Part shown: positions 1 to 5,427 of the stretch, one piece after another
Layout: every line of letters starts with the position of its first letter
Position numbering within the stretch: position 1 is the stretch's first letter
DNA from: Actinomycetales bacterium
GTDB taxonomy: Bacteria; Actinomycetota; Actinomycetes; Actinomycetales; Dermabacteraceae
Direction: 5' to 3'
Assembly (NCBI GenBank): GCA_012799425.1
Contig: JAAZLF010000390.1
Span: 1 to 6,075, forward strand
DNA length: 6,075 nucleotides
Program-made: the position numbers and the translations under genes
The notes under the pieces: generated by a model
Told to the model about the DNA's origin: nothing
Seen by the model: the letters and a program-made list of their open reading frames with translations, nothing else
The model's database searches: none

Positions 1-69
1 GGGGCGGCTGCGCGGGCTGGGATCCGCGGCATCGACGGGGCGCGCGGCGGGGCGGGGTTCGGTGGGCAT
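1..69 (-). CDS. Possible N-terminus of an unidentified minus-strand gene leaving the left edge (partial)
   Basis: An ATG on the minus strand at 69-67 opens a frame that stays open for 23 codons to the window edge. The translation is rich in Pro, Arg and Ala (it begins MPTEPRPAARPV), like the disordered N-termini of many actinobacterial proteins, and shows no recognisable domain. There is no Shine-Dalgarno, but a TACAGT hexamer ends 7 nt before the ATG, which suits a leaderless transcript. The gene would be divergent from whiB1. In DNA this GC-rich, open frames of this size arise by chance, so only the start context favours a real gene. I cannot assign a function. Confidence 0.33.
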   Translation of the reverse strand, partial: MPTEPRPAARPVDAADPSPRSRP

Positions 70-75
70 GGGGGC

Positions 76-81
76 ACTGTA
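76..81 (-). promoter_or_regulatory. Candidate leaderless-type -10 box (TACAGT) for the left-edge gene
   Basis: Read on the minus strand, TACAGT fits the actinobacterial TANNNT -10 pattern. Six bases (G then five C) separate it from the A of the ATG at 69, so transcription would start at or next to the start codon. No clear -35 is visible; TTCGGC at 106-101 is a weak possibility with a 19-bp spacer. Inference only. Confidence 0.3.
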
Positions 82-210
82 ATGGCAGCGGAGCGTCCCG
101 GCCGAAGCTGGTGAGGGTCCCGGGAGGCGCCCCGGCCCAAGCACTTCCCGCCAGCGGACGCAACGGCTTCGTGCCCGGCATCACGGCTCCTGCGGCGCGT
201 CCTGCCGGGG

Positions 211-226
211 TGTGGGAAGTGCCACC
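211..226 (+). promoter_or_regulatory. CRP/FNR-like imperfect palindrome upstream of whiB1
   Basis: TGTGG-N6-CCACC resembles the CRP-family pattern TGTGA-N6-TCACA; four of five arm positions are complementary. Its centre (218.5) lies about 63 bp upstream of the start site predicted from the candidate promoter at 247-275, close to the classical activator position. In M. tuberculosis whiB1 is known to be CRP-regulated, which makes this worth noting. The match is weak and common in GC-rich DNA. Confidence 0.25.
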
Positions 227-246
227 AGGCTTGCGCATCCAGGCCC

Positions 247-275
247 TTGTCGAGGCCGCGAGGGCCCCAGAGAAT
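247..275 (+). promoter_or_regulatory. Candidate sigma-70-type promoter for whiB1
   Basis: TTGTCG at 247-252 (4 of 6 to TTGACA) is followed after 17 bp by GAGAAT at 270-275 (4 of 6 to TATAAT, keeping the key A at position 2 and T at position 6). Transcription would begin near 282, leaving a leader of about 150 nt before the ATG at 435. The spacing is ideal but both boxes are mediocre, so the call is tentative. Confidence 0.3.
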
Positions 276-417
276 GGGAGACGGCTCGCCACGCCGGCGG
301 ACATCGCGGGAGCGTCATGTCCCAGTTCTGCCGCGTCGAGCCGGAGACCCGAGAACGCCCCCACCCGGGGAGCGACCCTCGCCGCGTCATGCCCTACGGG
401 GTGGGGCGTGGCGTCCT

Positions 418-429
418 GGAAAGAGAGAG
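418..429 (+). promoter_or_regulatory. Ribosome binding site that fixes the whiB1 start
   Basis: A purine-rich run, GGAAAGAGAGAG, lies immediately upstream of the ATG at 435 with 5 nt between. It supports the short 82-residue product over the long in-frame extension. Confidence 0.6.
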
Positions 430-434
430 TGACG

Positions 435-683
435 ATGGACTGGCGCCACCGTGCCGAGTGCCTCAACCATGATCCCGAGCTGTTCTTCCCGATCGGGAAC
501 ACCGGACCGGCGATCACGCAGATCCAGGAGGCGAAGGCGGTGTGCCAGAAGTGCGACGTCATGACGGCGTGCCTCAAGTTCGCACTCGAGACCGGCCAGG
601 ACTCCGGCGTCTGGGGCGGCCTGTCCGAGGATGAGCGTCGCTCCCTCAAGCGCCGCAACGCCCGCGCCCGCCGCGCGAGCTGA
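435..683 (+). CDS. whiB1: WhiB1-type iron-sulfur transcriptional regulator
   Basis: This encodes an 82-residue WhiB protein, near the usual 80-85 of WhiB1. It begins MDWRHRAECLNHDPELFFP and carries the four cluster cysteines C9, C37, C40 and C46 in the C-x27-C-x2-C-x5-C arrangement. It also has the GVWGG turn at 58-62, the following acidic SEDER segment, and a basic C-terminal tail (KRRNARARR, 72-80) of the DNA-binding kind. Family knowledge: WhiB1 is an essential cytoplasmic [4Fe-4S] protein in mycobacteria that reacts with nitric oxide and binds the C-terminal region 4 of the housekeeping sigma factor to adjust transcription. The start was chosen from homology and the purine-rich site just upstream. 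The gene converges on pdtaS, as the whiB1 and pdtaS genes do in M. tuberculosis. All key residues are present. Symbol confidence is high because the similarity to mycobacterial WhiB1 runs the full length. Confidence 0.95.
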   Translation: MDWRHRAECLNHDPELFFPIGNTGPAITQIQEAKAVCQKCDVMTACLKFALETGQDSGVWGGLSEDERRSLKRRNARARRAS

Positions 684-691
684 CTGACCCC

Positions 692-730
692 GGTCCTGCG
701 GCACGGCCCCGTGCACGACGCCGCAGGACC
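692..730 (+). terminator. Strong hairpin after whiB1
   Basis: GGTCCTGCGGC (692-702) and GCCGCAGGACC (720-730) form a perfect 11-bp stem around a 17-nt loop, starting 9 nt after the whiB1 stop. No U-tract follows (only CTCCT), as is usual for actinobacterial terminators. Placed between convergent genes it probably stops transcription from both sides. Confidence 0.75.
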
Positions 731-732
731 CT

Positions 733-768
733 CCTCCGGGCCCGCATCGATACCGGCCGGCCCGGAGG
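733..768 (-). terminator. Second hairpin, on the pdtaS side
   Basis: CCTCCGGGCC (733-742) pairs perfectly with GGCCCGGAGG (759-768) across a 16-nt loop. It lies 18 nt beyond the pdtaS stop codon and is the first structure met by transcripts leaving pdtaS. With the adjacent 692-730 hairpin it forms a tandem barrier between the two convergent genes. No U-tract is visible on either strand. Confidence 0.7.
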
Positions 769-786
769 CCCTTCTCGGGCGATCCC

Positions 787-2280
787 TCAGAGCGTGAGCG
801 GATCCAGGTAGACCTCGACCAACGCACGAGTGCCGCCTTCGGGCTGGCCCTCCCAGGTGAGAGTCCCTCCCAGCTGCCCCTGCACGAGCGTCAGGGCGAT
901 GTTGGTCCCCAGGCCCGTCGGCTTCGCGGCGCCCATCCCGCTGCCGTCGTCCTCGATCGCGATGACCAGATGGGATCCCGTGCGATCGCTGCGGATGGTG
1001 AGCGTCCCCCCGGTCTCCGACAGGCCGTGCTCCACCGCATTGGTGGCGAGCTCGGTGACCACCAGCGCCAGCGGCGTCGCCTCCTCGGCCCGGATCGTGC
1101 CGACTCTCCCGACCTTCTGGGTGCGCACCTCGACCTGGCTGTCCGTCAGCTGCGGGGTGCCCGCCCGGTGGACGGTCGCGCTCGCCGCGTCGACGGCCAG
1201 GCGCAGGCAGCGGTCGATCACCTCATCGAAGTGGACCGCCTCCTGAGAGCCCTGCAGCAGCGACTCGTGCACCAGCGCGATCGTCGAGACCCTGCGCATC
1301 GCCTCGGCGAGCGCTTCACGTGCCTCATCGGTCTTCATCCGCCGCGACTGCATGCGCAGCAGCGCCGCCACCGTCTGGAGGTTGTTCTTGACCCGGTGGT
1401 GCACCTCGCGGATGGTCGCGTCCTTGGTGATCAGCTCGCGCTCCCGGCGGCGCAGCTCCGTCACGTCGCGCACCAGGATCACGGCGCCGGTGCGCACGCC
1501 CTGCTCCGTGAGAGGCACGGCCCGCAGGGAGAGGGTCCCGCCCCGGGCCTGCATGTCGGAGCGCCACGCGGCACGGCCCATCAGCACCAGCGGGAGCGAC
1601 TCGTCGACCGGCGAGCGCGTCTGCAGCACCTCGGTGGACAGCTCCGCGAGCGTGACGCCCTTCATGTCGCCGGCGATGCCGAAGCGGTGGAAGGCCGAGC
1701 GCGCGTTGGGCGAGGTCCACTGGACGACTCCGGCCTCGTCGAGCTCGACCACGCCGTCGCCTACGCGGGGTGCGCCGCGACGGGGCGGGATCGGGGCCCC
1801 CTCGATGGGGAAGGCCCCCGTCTCGAGCATCCGCAGCACTCGATGCCCCAGGGCCCGAAGATGGATCTCGTTGTCGGAGGGTTGATGGTCTGCGACGGGG
1901 ATCTCCGCGGCGACCACGGCCAGGGTGCGCCCGTTCTTGCGCACAGGCACGAGAGTGCCCGTCGCCGGGCGCCCCTCGCGCTCGATGGTGAGTCGCTGAC
2001 GGTCGGGCTCTCCGCCGTCCAGCAGACGTGAGACCTCGGGGCTCTCCGGGCCCCCGACGCCCATGGAGCCCACCGGGTCCTCGTAGTAGACCGTGGGGCC
2101 GGTGGCAGGACGGCAGTGTGCGACGGCCAGCGGGCCGTCATCCTCACGGATCCACAGCACCAGGTCGGCGCGCAGCAGGTCGGCGAGAAGGTTCCAGTCA
2201 CCGACGAGGTGCTGCAACCAATCAGCCTCCTTCTCGGAGAGACCACGATTGTCGGCGAGGAACTTGGACAGGCTCGGCAT
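787..2280 (-). CDS. pdtaS: PdtaS-like cytosolic sensor histidine kinase
   Basis: The 497-residue product matches the layout of mycobacterial PdtaS (about 500 residues). It has an N-terminal GAF-type domain (about 1-155), a PAS-type domain (about 170-285, ending ILVRDVTEL), a HisKA_2 dimerisation and phosphoacceptor segment with the HHRVKNNLQ box (294-302), and a HATPase_c domain. In the HATPase the N-box is E410-LATN-A415, the G1 box DDGSGMG is at 444-450 and the G2 box GLG at 456-458. There is no membrane segment, so the kinase should be cytosolic. Family knowledge: PdtaS phosphorylates the ANTAR-type regulator PdtaR, which acts on RNA; that partner is not in this window. Oddities: the first of two GAF cysteines described for the mycobacterial protein is Ala52 here (C56 remains), and about a dozen extra residues lie near 372-386. 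The start is fixed by N-terminal homology; no Shine-Dalgarno precedes it. Confidence 0.92.
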   Translation of the reverse strand: MPSLSKFLADNRGLSEKEADWLQHLVGDWNLLADLLRADLVLWIREDDGPLAVAHCRPATGPTVYYEDPVGSMGVGGPESPEVSRLLDGGEPDRQRLTIEREGRPATGTLVPVRKNGRTLAVVAAEIPVADHQPSDNEIHLRALGHRVLRMLETGAFPIEGAPIPPRRGAPRVGDGVVELDEAGVVQWTSPNARSAFHRFGIAGDMKGVTLAELSTEVLQTRSPVDESLPLVLMGRAAWRSDMQARGGTLSLRAVPLTEQGVRTGAVILVRDVTELRRRERELITKDATIREVHHRVKNNLQTVAALLRMQSRRMKTDEAREALAEAMRRVSTIALVHESLLQGSQEAVHFDEVIDRCLRLAVDAASATVHRAGTPQLTDSQVEVRTQKVGRVGTIRAEEATPLALVVTELATNAVEHGLSETGGTLTIRSDRTGSHLVIAIEDDGSGMGAAKPTGLGTNIALTLVQGQLGGTLTWEGQPEGGTRALVEVYLDPLTL

Positions 2281-2286
2281 GAGGAC

Positions 2287-2292
2287 AGGATA
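2287..2292 (-). promoter_or_regulatory. Candidate -10 box (TATCCT) for a leaderless pdtaS transcript
   Basis: On the minus strand TATCCT matches TANNNT and is separated from the pdtaS ATG by six bases (GTCCTC), so transcription would begin at or beside the A of the start codon. No purine-rich ribosome binding site exists in the 20 bases before the ATG, which supports leaderless initiation. No good -35 was found at 16-19 bp. Confidence 0.45.
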
Positions 2293-2350
2293 GGGGCCTC
2301 CGCGGCGTGCCCAGGGATCGTCCGCGAACGGGCGGGGGCTCGACCTGCTC

Positions 2351-2356
2351 TAGGCT
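2351..2356 (+). promoter_or_regulatory. Candidate -10 box (TAGGCT) for the DUF2505 gene
   Basis: TAGGCT fits the TANNNT pattern and would give a start near 2363, about 24 nt ahead of the ATG at 2387, with room for the ribosome binding site between. The upstream -35 region has no clear match. It lies back to back with the pdtaS -10 in the 106-bp divergent gap. Confidence 0.35.
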
Positions 2357-2372
2357 GAGCCCGATCAGTTCC

Positions 2373-2380
2373 GAGGAAGG
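2373..2380 (+). promoter_or_regulatory. Ribosome binding site of the DUF2505 gene
   Basis: GAGGAAGG lies 6 nt before the ATG at 2387, an ideal position, and settles the start. Confidence 0.75.
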
Positions 2381-2386
2381 ATCAGC

Positions 2387-2893
2387 ATGAAGCTTCGCGA
2401 GACATTGACCCTCCCGCTGTCCGCTCCCGCGGCCGCGGAGATGTACGCCGACCCGGAGTACACCCAGATCCGCCGGCGTGCGCTCGGGGCGACCGATGCC
2501 CGCTCCACCGTCGAGGGCGACCCTGCAGGGGCGTTCACAGTCCGCACCGAGCTGACCATGCCCACGGATCGCGTGCCGGACATGGTCAGGCCCTTCGTCG
2601 GATCCTCGGTGACGATCCGCGAGGAGCAGTCCTGGTCCGCTCCGCAGGCGGACGGCGCTCGTCGGGGTTCGATGCGGCTGGACGTGGTGGGCACCCCTGC
2701 GGGGCTCACCGGGTCGATGCGCCTGGCCCCGGCCGGGGAGCAGAGCAGCACGGTCGAGATCGAGGGCGATCTGGTCGCGAAGGTGCCCCTGCTGGGGCCG
2801 CGGCTGGAGAAGGCGGCGCTCCCCTACGTCTCCACGGTGCTGCGCGCCGAGGAGCGCGCCGCAGCCACCTACCGGGAATCGAACGCCGGCTGA
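2387..2893 (+). CDS. DUF2505 family protein (SRPBCC-like fold)
   Basis: The product has 168 residues and no signal peptide or membrane segment, so it should be cytoplasmic. It resembles the actinobacterial DUF2505 family, a group in the SRPBCC/START-like superfamily that binds hydrophobic ligands or lipids. Visible features are an N-terminal strand (KLRETLTLPLS, 2-12), an early helix with a conserved aromatic pair (MYADPEYTQIRRR, 19-31), alternating strands through about 50-130 (for example SVTIREEQSW, 74-83), and a long C-terminal helix (about 137-165, beginning RLEKAALPYV) that would close the helix-grip fold. No catalytic residues can be named and no substrate is known. The start is supported by a strong ribosome binding site. 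The gene is divergent from pdtaS and convergent with the DUF6912-like gene; its stop codon lies inside a terminator stem. The family call rests on remembered patterns, not a search. Confidence 0.8.
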   Translation: MKLRETLTLPLSAPAAAEMYADPEYTQIRRRALGATDARSTVEGDPAGAFTVRTELTMPTDRVPDMVRPFVGSSVTIREEQSWSAPQADGARRGSMRLDVVGTPAGLTGSMRLAPAGEQSSTVEIEGDLVAKVPLLGPRLEKAALPYVSTVLRAEERAAATYRESNAG

Positions 2894-2924
2894 TCTGACG
2901 GCTGTGCGCGCGGCTCAGCCGGCG
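2884..2924. terminator. Bidirectional hairpin containing both stop codons
   Basis: CGCCGGCTGA (2884-2893) and TCAGCCGGCG (2915-2924) form a perfect 10-bp inverted repeat with a 21-nt loop. The last three bases of the left arm are the TGA stop of the DUF2505 gene, and the first three of the right arm are the TGA stop of the minus-strand gene. One symmetric element therefore ends both reading frames and probably both transcripts. Confidence 0.7.
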
Positions 2925-3361
2925 GATGCGCCGCCCAGGTAGTCGAGGGCGGCCCGTCCTTCCGTGGCGTCGAACCACAGCAGGGCGGGGTCGGTGTCAT
3001 CGTCCTCGGCCGCGGCGGCGTCCAGCTCGGTGACGTGGAAGCTGGCGATCCGTGCGGACGTCTCCTCGCACAGGCTGACGCCGAATGCGCCGCCGTCCTC
3101 CGCGGCGCCGGCGACCGCGCTGTCCGGGACGTCCGCAGCGATCACGAGAGCGCGCGATGAGCTCGCTCCCGTGCTGAGGGCGATGTGGACAGCGTCCTGC
3201 AGGGCGTCGTACTCGAGATCCTCCTCGTCCACGCCCGGGCGGCCCGTGCGCGCTTCGGCGGTGACCGCCCATGCGGTCCGCCCCGGCTCGAGTGCGATGC
3301 GCGTACCGGCGCGCTCGAGCACGGGACGGTCCGGGGCGGCCAGCGGAAGGTAGATCCTCAT
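2915..3361 (-). CDS. DUF6912-like protein of unknown function
   Basis: The 148-residue product begins MRIYLPLAAPDRPVLERAG and continues with a WAVTAEAR segment (31-38) and an acidic DEEDLEYDALQDAV stretch (45-58). A strand ALVIAADVPDS (71-81) and an AsxHV-type strand near 103-112 follow. These are features I associate with the actinobacterial family listed as DUF6912, whose function is unknown. No signal peptide, membrane span or catalytic motif is visible. The C-terminal third is acidic (AAAAEDDDTDPA, 115-126). It is the last gene of a minus-strand operon: its ATG lies 4 nt beyond the stop of the ATPase gene, and GAGAAG at 3375-3370, inside that gene's end, can serve as its ribosome binding site. 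Translation is probably coupled. The family name is moderately sure; the gene itself is well supported by position and start. Confidence 0.75.
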   Translation of the reverse strand: MRIYLPLAAPDRPVLERAGTRIALEPGRTAWAVTAEARTGRPGVDEEDLEYDALQDAVHIALSTGASSSRALVIAADVPDSAVAGAAEDGGAFGVSLCEETSARIASFHVTELDAAAAEDDDTDPALLWFDATEGRAALDYLGGASAG

Positions 3362-3365
3362 GGCG

Positions 3366-4589
3366 TCATCTTCTCACCGGCTCAGCTGATGCTGCGACCG
3401 CGCCGTCCGGGCCGATGAGGGCGGGTGAGCCCGCGAGGTCCCGCATCGCCTTCCGCAGCGCGGAGCGTGGAGCCGTCTCTGCCAGCAGGGCGCCGTCCCA
3501 AGCAGAGGTGCGGCACGCGATCGGGTCATCGGGGAGGAGGCTCAGCGAGGCCACCGGGATCCGTGAGGCGATCAGCTCCCTCAGTCGGTCTCCGGGCACG
3601 GGAGCGCCCACCCGGTTGACCACGACGTGGAGCTCCTCGACGCCGAGCTCCTCGAGCCTGCTGTGCTCGCGCACAAGTCGGGTGATGCTGATCGGGTCGG
3701 CGGTGACGACCGCGATCACGGCGTCCGACGCCTCGATCGCACTGAGCGTGGCGGCGTTGCGCTGGGGTGCGGCTGTGTCGTAGCTGAGCTCCTCGTCCTC
3801 CTCAAGGAGCGGAGCGACATCCGCGACCACGAGACCGCCCCGCCGAGCGAGCACGTCCCAGACGCCGTCCATCGAGGTCCGTGTCAGCTCGGCCCACCTT
3901 CCGGGGACGCCGATGCCGCTGAGCAGGCGCAGGTTCGGCTGGACCAGCGGGAGCAGGGGCTCCATCGTCTCGATGTCGAGCGTGTCCCGGTCATGGGCCC
4001 GCGCGGCGGCCACCACGCCGGGGGCTTCGTCCAGCACGCCGAGCAGCTGGCTCTGGGAGGGGCCGTAGGTATCCGCGTCGACCAGGACGGTGTCGACTCC
4101 GGCCGCAGCGGCCTCCGCGGCCAGGTTGACTGCGAGGGTCGAACGCCCCGATGCCCCGCCGGGGCTCCATACCGCGACGAGTCGTCCGCCCGTCTCCGGT
4201 TGTTCCTCCGCCGCCTCCTGCGTCCAGGCCCCCGGGGCCTCCTGCTCGCCGGTGAGCGTGGCGGTCACGGTCGAGAGGATCTCCTCGACCGAGGAGCTCG
4301 CGTCCAGTACGTGGCGCAGCCCGAGCGCGGTCTGCTCCGCAGCCGTCGCGGACCGCAGGCCCACCACTGCCGCGTCCTTCATCATCGCCGCGATCGCGTC
4401 TCGCCCCAGGCCGCGCACCGAGACGTCGATCAGCACCACGTCGCCGATGCCGGCGGCGACCACGGCGAGCGTCTCCGCGAGGTCTGCGCATCGGCGCACG
4501 ACCCGCGCCGTCCGGGTGCGGTCCACGGCGAGGTCGTGGACGATACGCACCTCGTCGCTGCCGGAGGCGCACAGCACGATGTCGATCAT
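3366..4589 (-). CDS. CpaE/ParA-like ATPase with N-terminal pseudo-receiver domain
   Basis: The 407-residue protein has two parts. Residues 1-113 look like a response-regulator fold (VVLIDVSVRG, 51-60, with D55 where a phosphoacceptor would be). They lack the usual acidic pair after the first strand and the Lys near the end, so this is probably a pseudo-receiver. A Glu/Ala-rich linker (114-134) leads to a MinD/ParA-type domain with a P-loop SPGGASGRST (142-151), a Walker A'-like VLVDADTYG (168-176), a Walker B-like LVVADVAP (253-260) and VVVNRVG (322-328). This order is that of CpaE/TadZ proteins, which localise Tad/Flp pilus machinery in the family. Odd: both lysines of the deviant Walker A (KGGxGK) are missing, replaced by P143 and R149, a change I recall in actinobacterial relatives. 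The ATG overlaps the stop of the SAF gene by 4 nt (ATGA), with no strong ribosome site of its own. A septum-site or other positioning role is equally possible. Confidence 0.85.
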   Translation of the reverse strand: MIDIVLCASGSDEVRIVHDLAVDRTRTARVVRRCADLAETLAVVAAGIGDVVLIDVSVRGLGRDAIAAMMKDAAVVGLRSATAAEQTALGLRHVLDASSSVEEILSTVTATLTGEQEAPGAWTQEAAEEQPETGGRLVAVWSPGGASGRSTLAVNLAAEAAAAGVDTVLVDADTYGPSQSQLLGVLDEAPGVVAAARAHDRDTLDIETMEPLLPLVQPNLRLLSGIGVPGRWAELTRTSMDGVWDVLARRGGLVVADVAPLLEEDEELSYDTAAPQRNAATLSAIEASDAVIAVVTADPISITRLVREHSRLEELGVEELHVVVNRVGAPVPGDRLRELIASRIPVASLSLLPDDPIACRTSAWDGALLAETAPRSALRKAMRDLAGSPALIGPDGAVAASAEPVRR

Positions 4590-5227
4590 GGCGCCAGACC
4601 GTGAGCACCGGGGACGCCGATCACGTCCAGGCGCTCGTCCTTCGACAGCACTTCGAGCACTTCGTGGACGCTGTCGCTGGGCACCAGCACCTCGACGGAC
4701 ATCGACCGCATGCCCAGCGAACTCCCCTCGTCGACGCGACGGACCACTGCGTCGGGCACCAGGAGCTCGGCGTGCGCGTCCCCCGCCTCATCGGCGGTCG
4801 CTGCGGTGTGCCAGAGCTCGACCATGGCCCCGGGCGCGACGGACTCGGCCACCGTCATGTCGACGGGGATCATCACCGGGCGGAGCGGCACATCCTCCGA
4901 CTGCCCGATCACGGACATCGGCACCAGCTCCCCCTCCTGCACGGCTCGTGTGGCGACCGCCCCTTCGGGGATCGCCTCCACGCTCCCGGCGTAGAGATCG
5001 GTCTGGTCCCCCAGCCGTACCTCGGCGACGACGAGATGGGAGGCGTCGATGGAGTCGCCGGGCGCGATCGGTGAGCGGGTCACGAGCACGGGTGTGGTCT
5101 CGGAGAGTCGGGAGACCAGCAGGGCACCCATCAGGACGCTCGCGACGACGAGGACGATCCCGACGATCAGCCGCGGATCCTTCCAACGCGGCCTGCGCAG
5201 CCTCATCACCGATGCAGTAGCCCCCAC
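4586..5227 (-). CDS. Membrane-anchored SAF-domain protein (CpaB/RcpC/FlgA-like)
   Basis: With a GTG start at 5227-5225 the product has 213 residues. A short basic N-terminus (RLRRPRWKDPR, 9-19) precedes one membrane span (about 20-39, LIVGIVLVVASVLMGALLV), which should leave the rest outside the cell. A SAF domain follows (about 46-107, including PIAPGDSIDASHLVVAEVRL, 53-72, and an EGELVPMSVI turn). A CpaB-like C-terminal beta region with VLVPSDSVHEVLEVL (180-194) comes last. In the family, SAF proteins of the CpaB/RcpC type act in Tad/Flp pilus assembly, but no pilin, secretin or secretion ATPase is present here. The GTG is preferred to the ATG at 5206 because GAGGAG (5239-5234) sits 6 nt before it; a longer frame reaching 5683 is a shadow of the HTH gene. 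It leads the operon and overlaps the ATPase gene by 4 nt. Confidence 0.85.
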   Translation of the reverse strand: MGATASVMRLRRPRWKDPRLIVGIVLVVASVLMGALLVSRLSETTPVLVTRSPIAPGDSIDASHLVVAEVRLGDQTDLYAGSVEAIPEGAVATRAVQEGELVPMSVIGQSEDVPLRPVMIPVDMTVAESVAPGAMVELWHTAATADEAGDAHAELLVPDAVVRRVDEGSSLGMRSMSVEVLVPSDSVHEVLEVLSKDERLDVIGVPGAHGLAP

Positions 5228-5233
5228 TGCGTT

Positions 5234-5239
5234 CTCCTC
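5234..5239 (-). promoter_or_regulatory. Ribosome binding site selecting the GTG start of the SAF gene
   Basis: On the minus strand GAGGAG lies 6 nt before the GTG at 5227-5225. The downstream in-frame ATG at 5206-5204 has no comparable site at the right distance. This decides the start. Confidence 0.75.
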
Positions 5240-5315
5240 AACCCTCGTAGCCCGCGCTGGCGGGATCTCACGGGAGGCTACCGGGAGCCGGTGCTTCAAG
5301 GGGCGGAATACCGTG

Positions 5316-5364
5316 CATTGTGGATATCCCGAGCCGCGGGCTCCTTCGTCCGCCGTCCACAATG
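5316..5364. repeat. Perfect 9-bp inverted repeat, a candidate operator
   Basis: CATTGTGGA (5316-5324) and TCCACAATG (5356-5364) are exact reverse complements whose centres are 40 bp apart, close to four helical turns. The arms lie in the divergent intergenic region, so a dimeric or paired regulator could control both sides; the adjacent BldC-like protein is an obvious candidate. The left arm also continues into TGTGGATAT (5321-5329), 8 of 9 to the reverse complement of the DnaA box TTATCCACA. The right arm lies in CCGTCCACA (5353-5361), 7 of 9 to the high-GC form TTGTCCACA. Confidence 0.6.
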
Positions 5365-5427
5365 ACGCCGACGCATGAAGGCCGAGGATGAGAGACTGGT
5401 GATGCTCTCCCGCCAGGTGCTCCGACC

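Larger units (their letters stand above)
70..434. other. Long non-coding region upstream of whiB1
   Basis: This stretch of about 365 bases has no gene I can support. The frame of whiB1 is open back to a GTG-type start at 111, but the resulting 108-residue extension is low-complexity Ala/Arg/Pro sequence absent from WhiB1 proteins, and the proper start at 435 has its own ribosome binding site. The region probably carries the whiB1 promoter and a 5' leader. A weak promoter candidate (247-275) and a CRP-like site (211-226) are listed separately. Any leader from that promoter would be about 150 nt. I found no convincing terminator-like hairpin here. Confidence 0.6.

Noticed and set aside
111..434. 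In-frame upstream extension of whiB1 giving a 190-residue product
   Set aside because: The added residues are low-complexity Ala/Arg/Pro sequence unlike any WhiB1, and the ATG at 435 has a purine-rich ribosome site and matches the MDW start of homologues.
389..472. Short upstream ORF overlapping the whiB1 start
   Set aside because: It has no ribosome binding site and no sign of coding bias; such frames are common in GC-rich DNA.
970..2031. 353-codon frame antisense to pdtaS
   Set aside because: A shadow of a clearly recognised kinase; Arg/His-rich composition with no domain.
3366..4589. The ParA-like gene as part of a chromosome or plasmid partition system
   Set aside because: There is no ParB gene and no parS-like site, and the P-loop and N-terminal domain fit the CpaE/TadZ branch better.
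3627..4604. 325-codon frame antisense to the CpaE-like ATPase
   Set aside because: A shadow frame with no recognisable motif and no ribosome site; the minus-strand protein has clear family motifs.
4090..5220. 376-codon plus-strand frame across the ATPase and SAF genes
   Set aside because: Ser/Arg/Pro/Ala-rich translation typical of an antisense frame; it crosses two well-supported genes.
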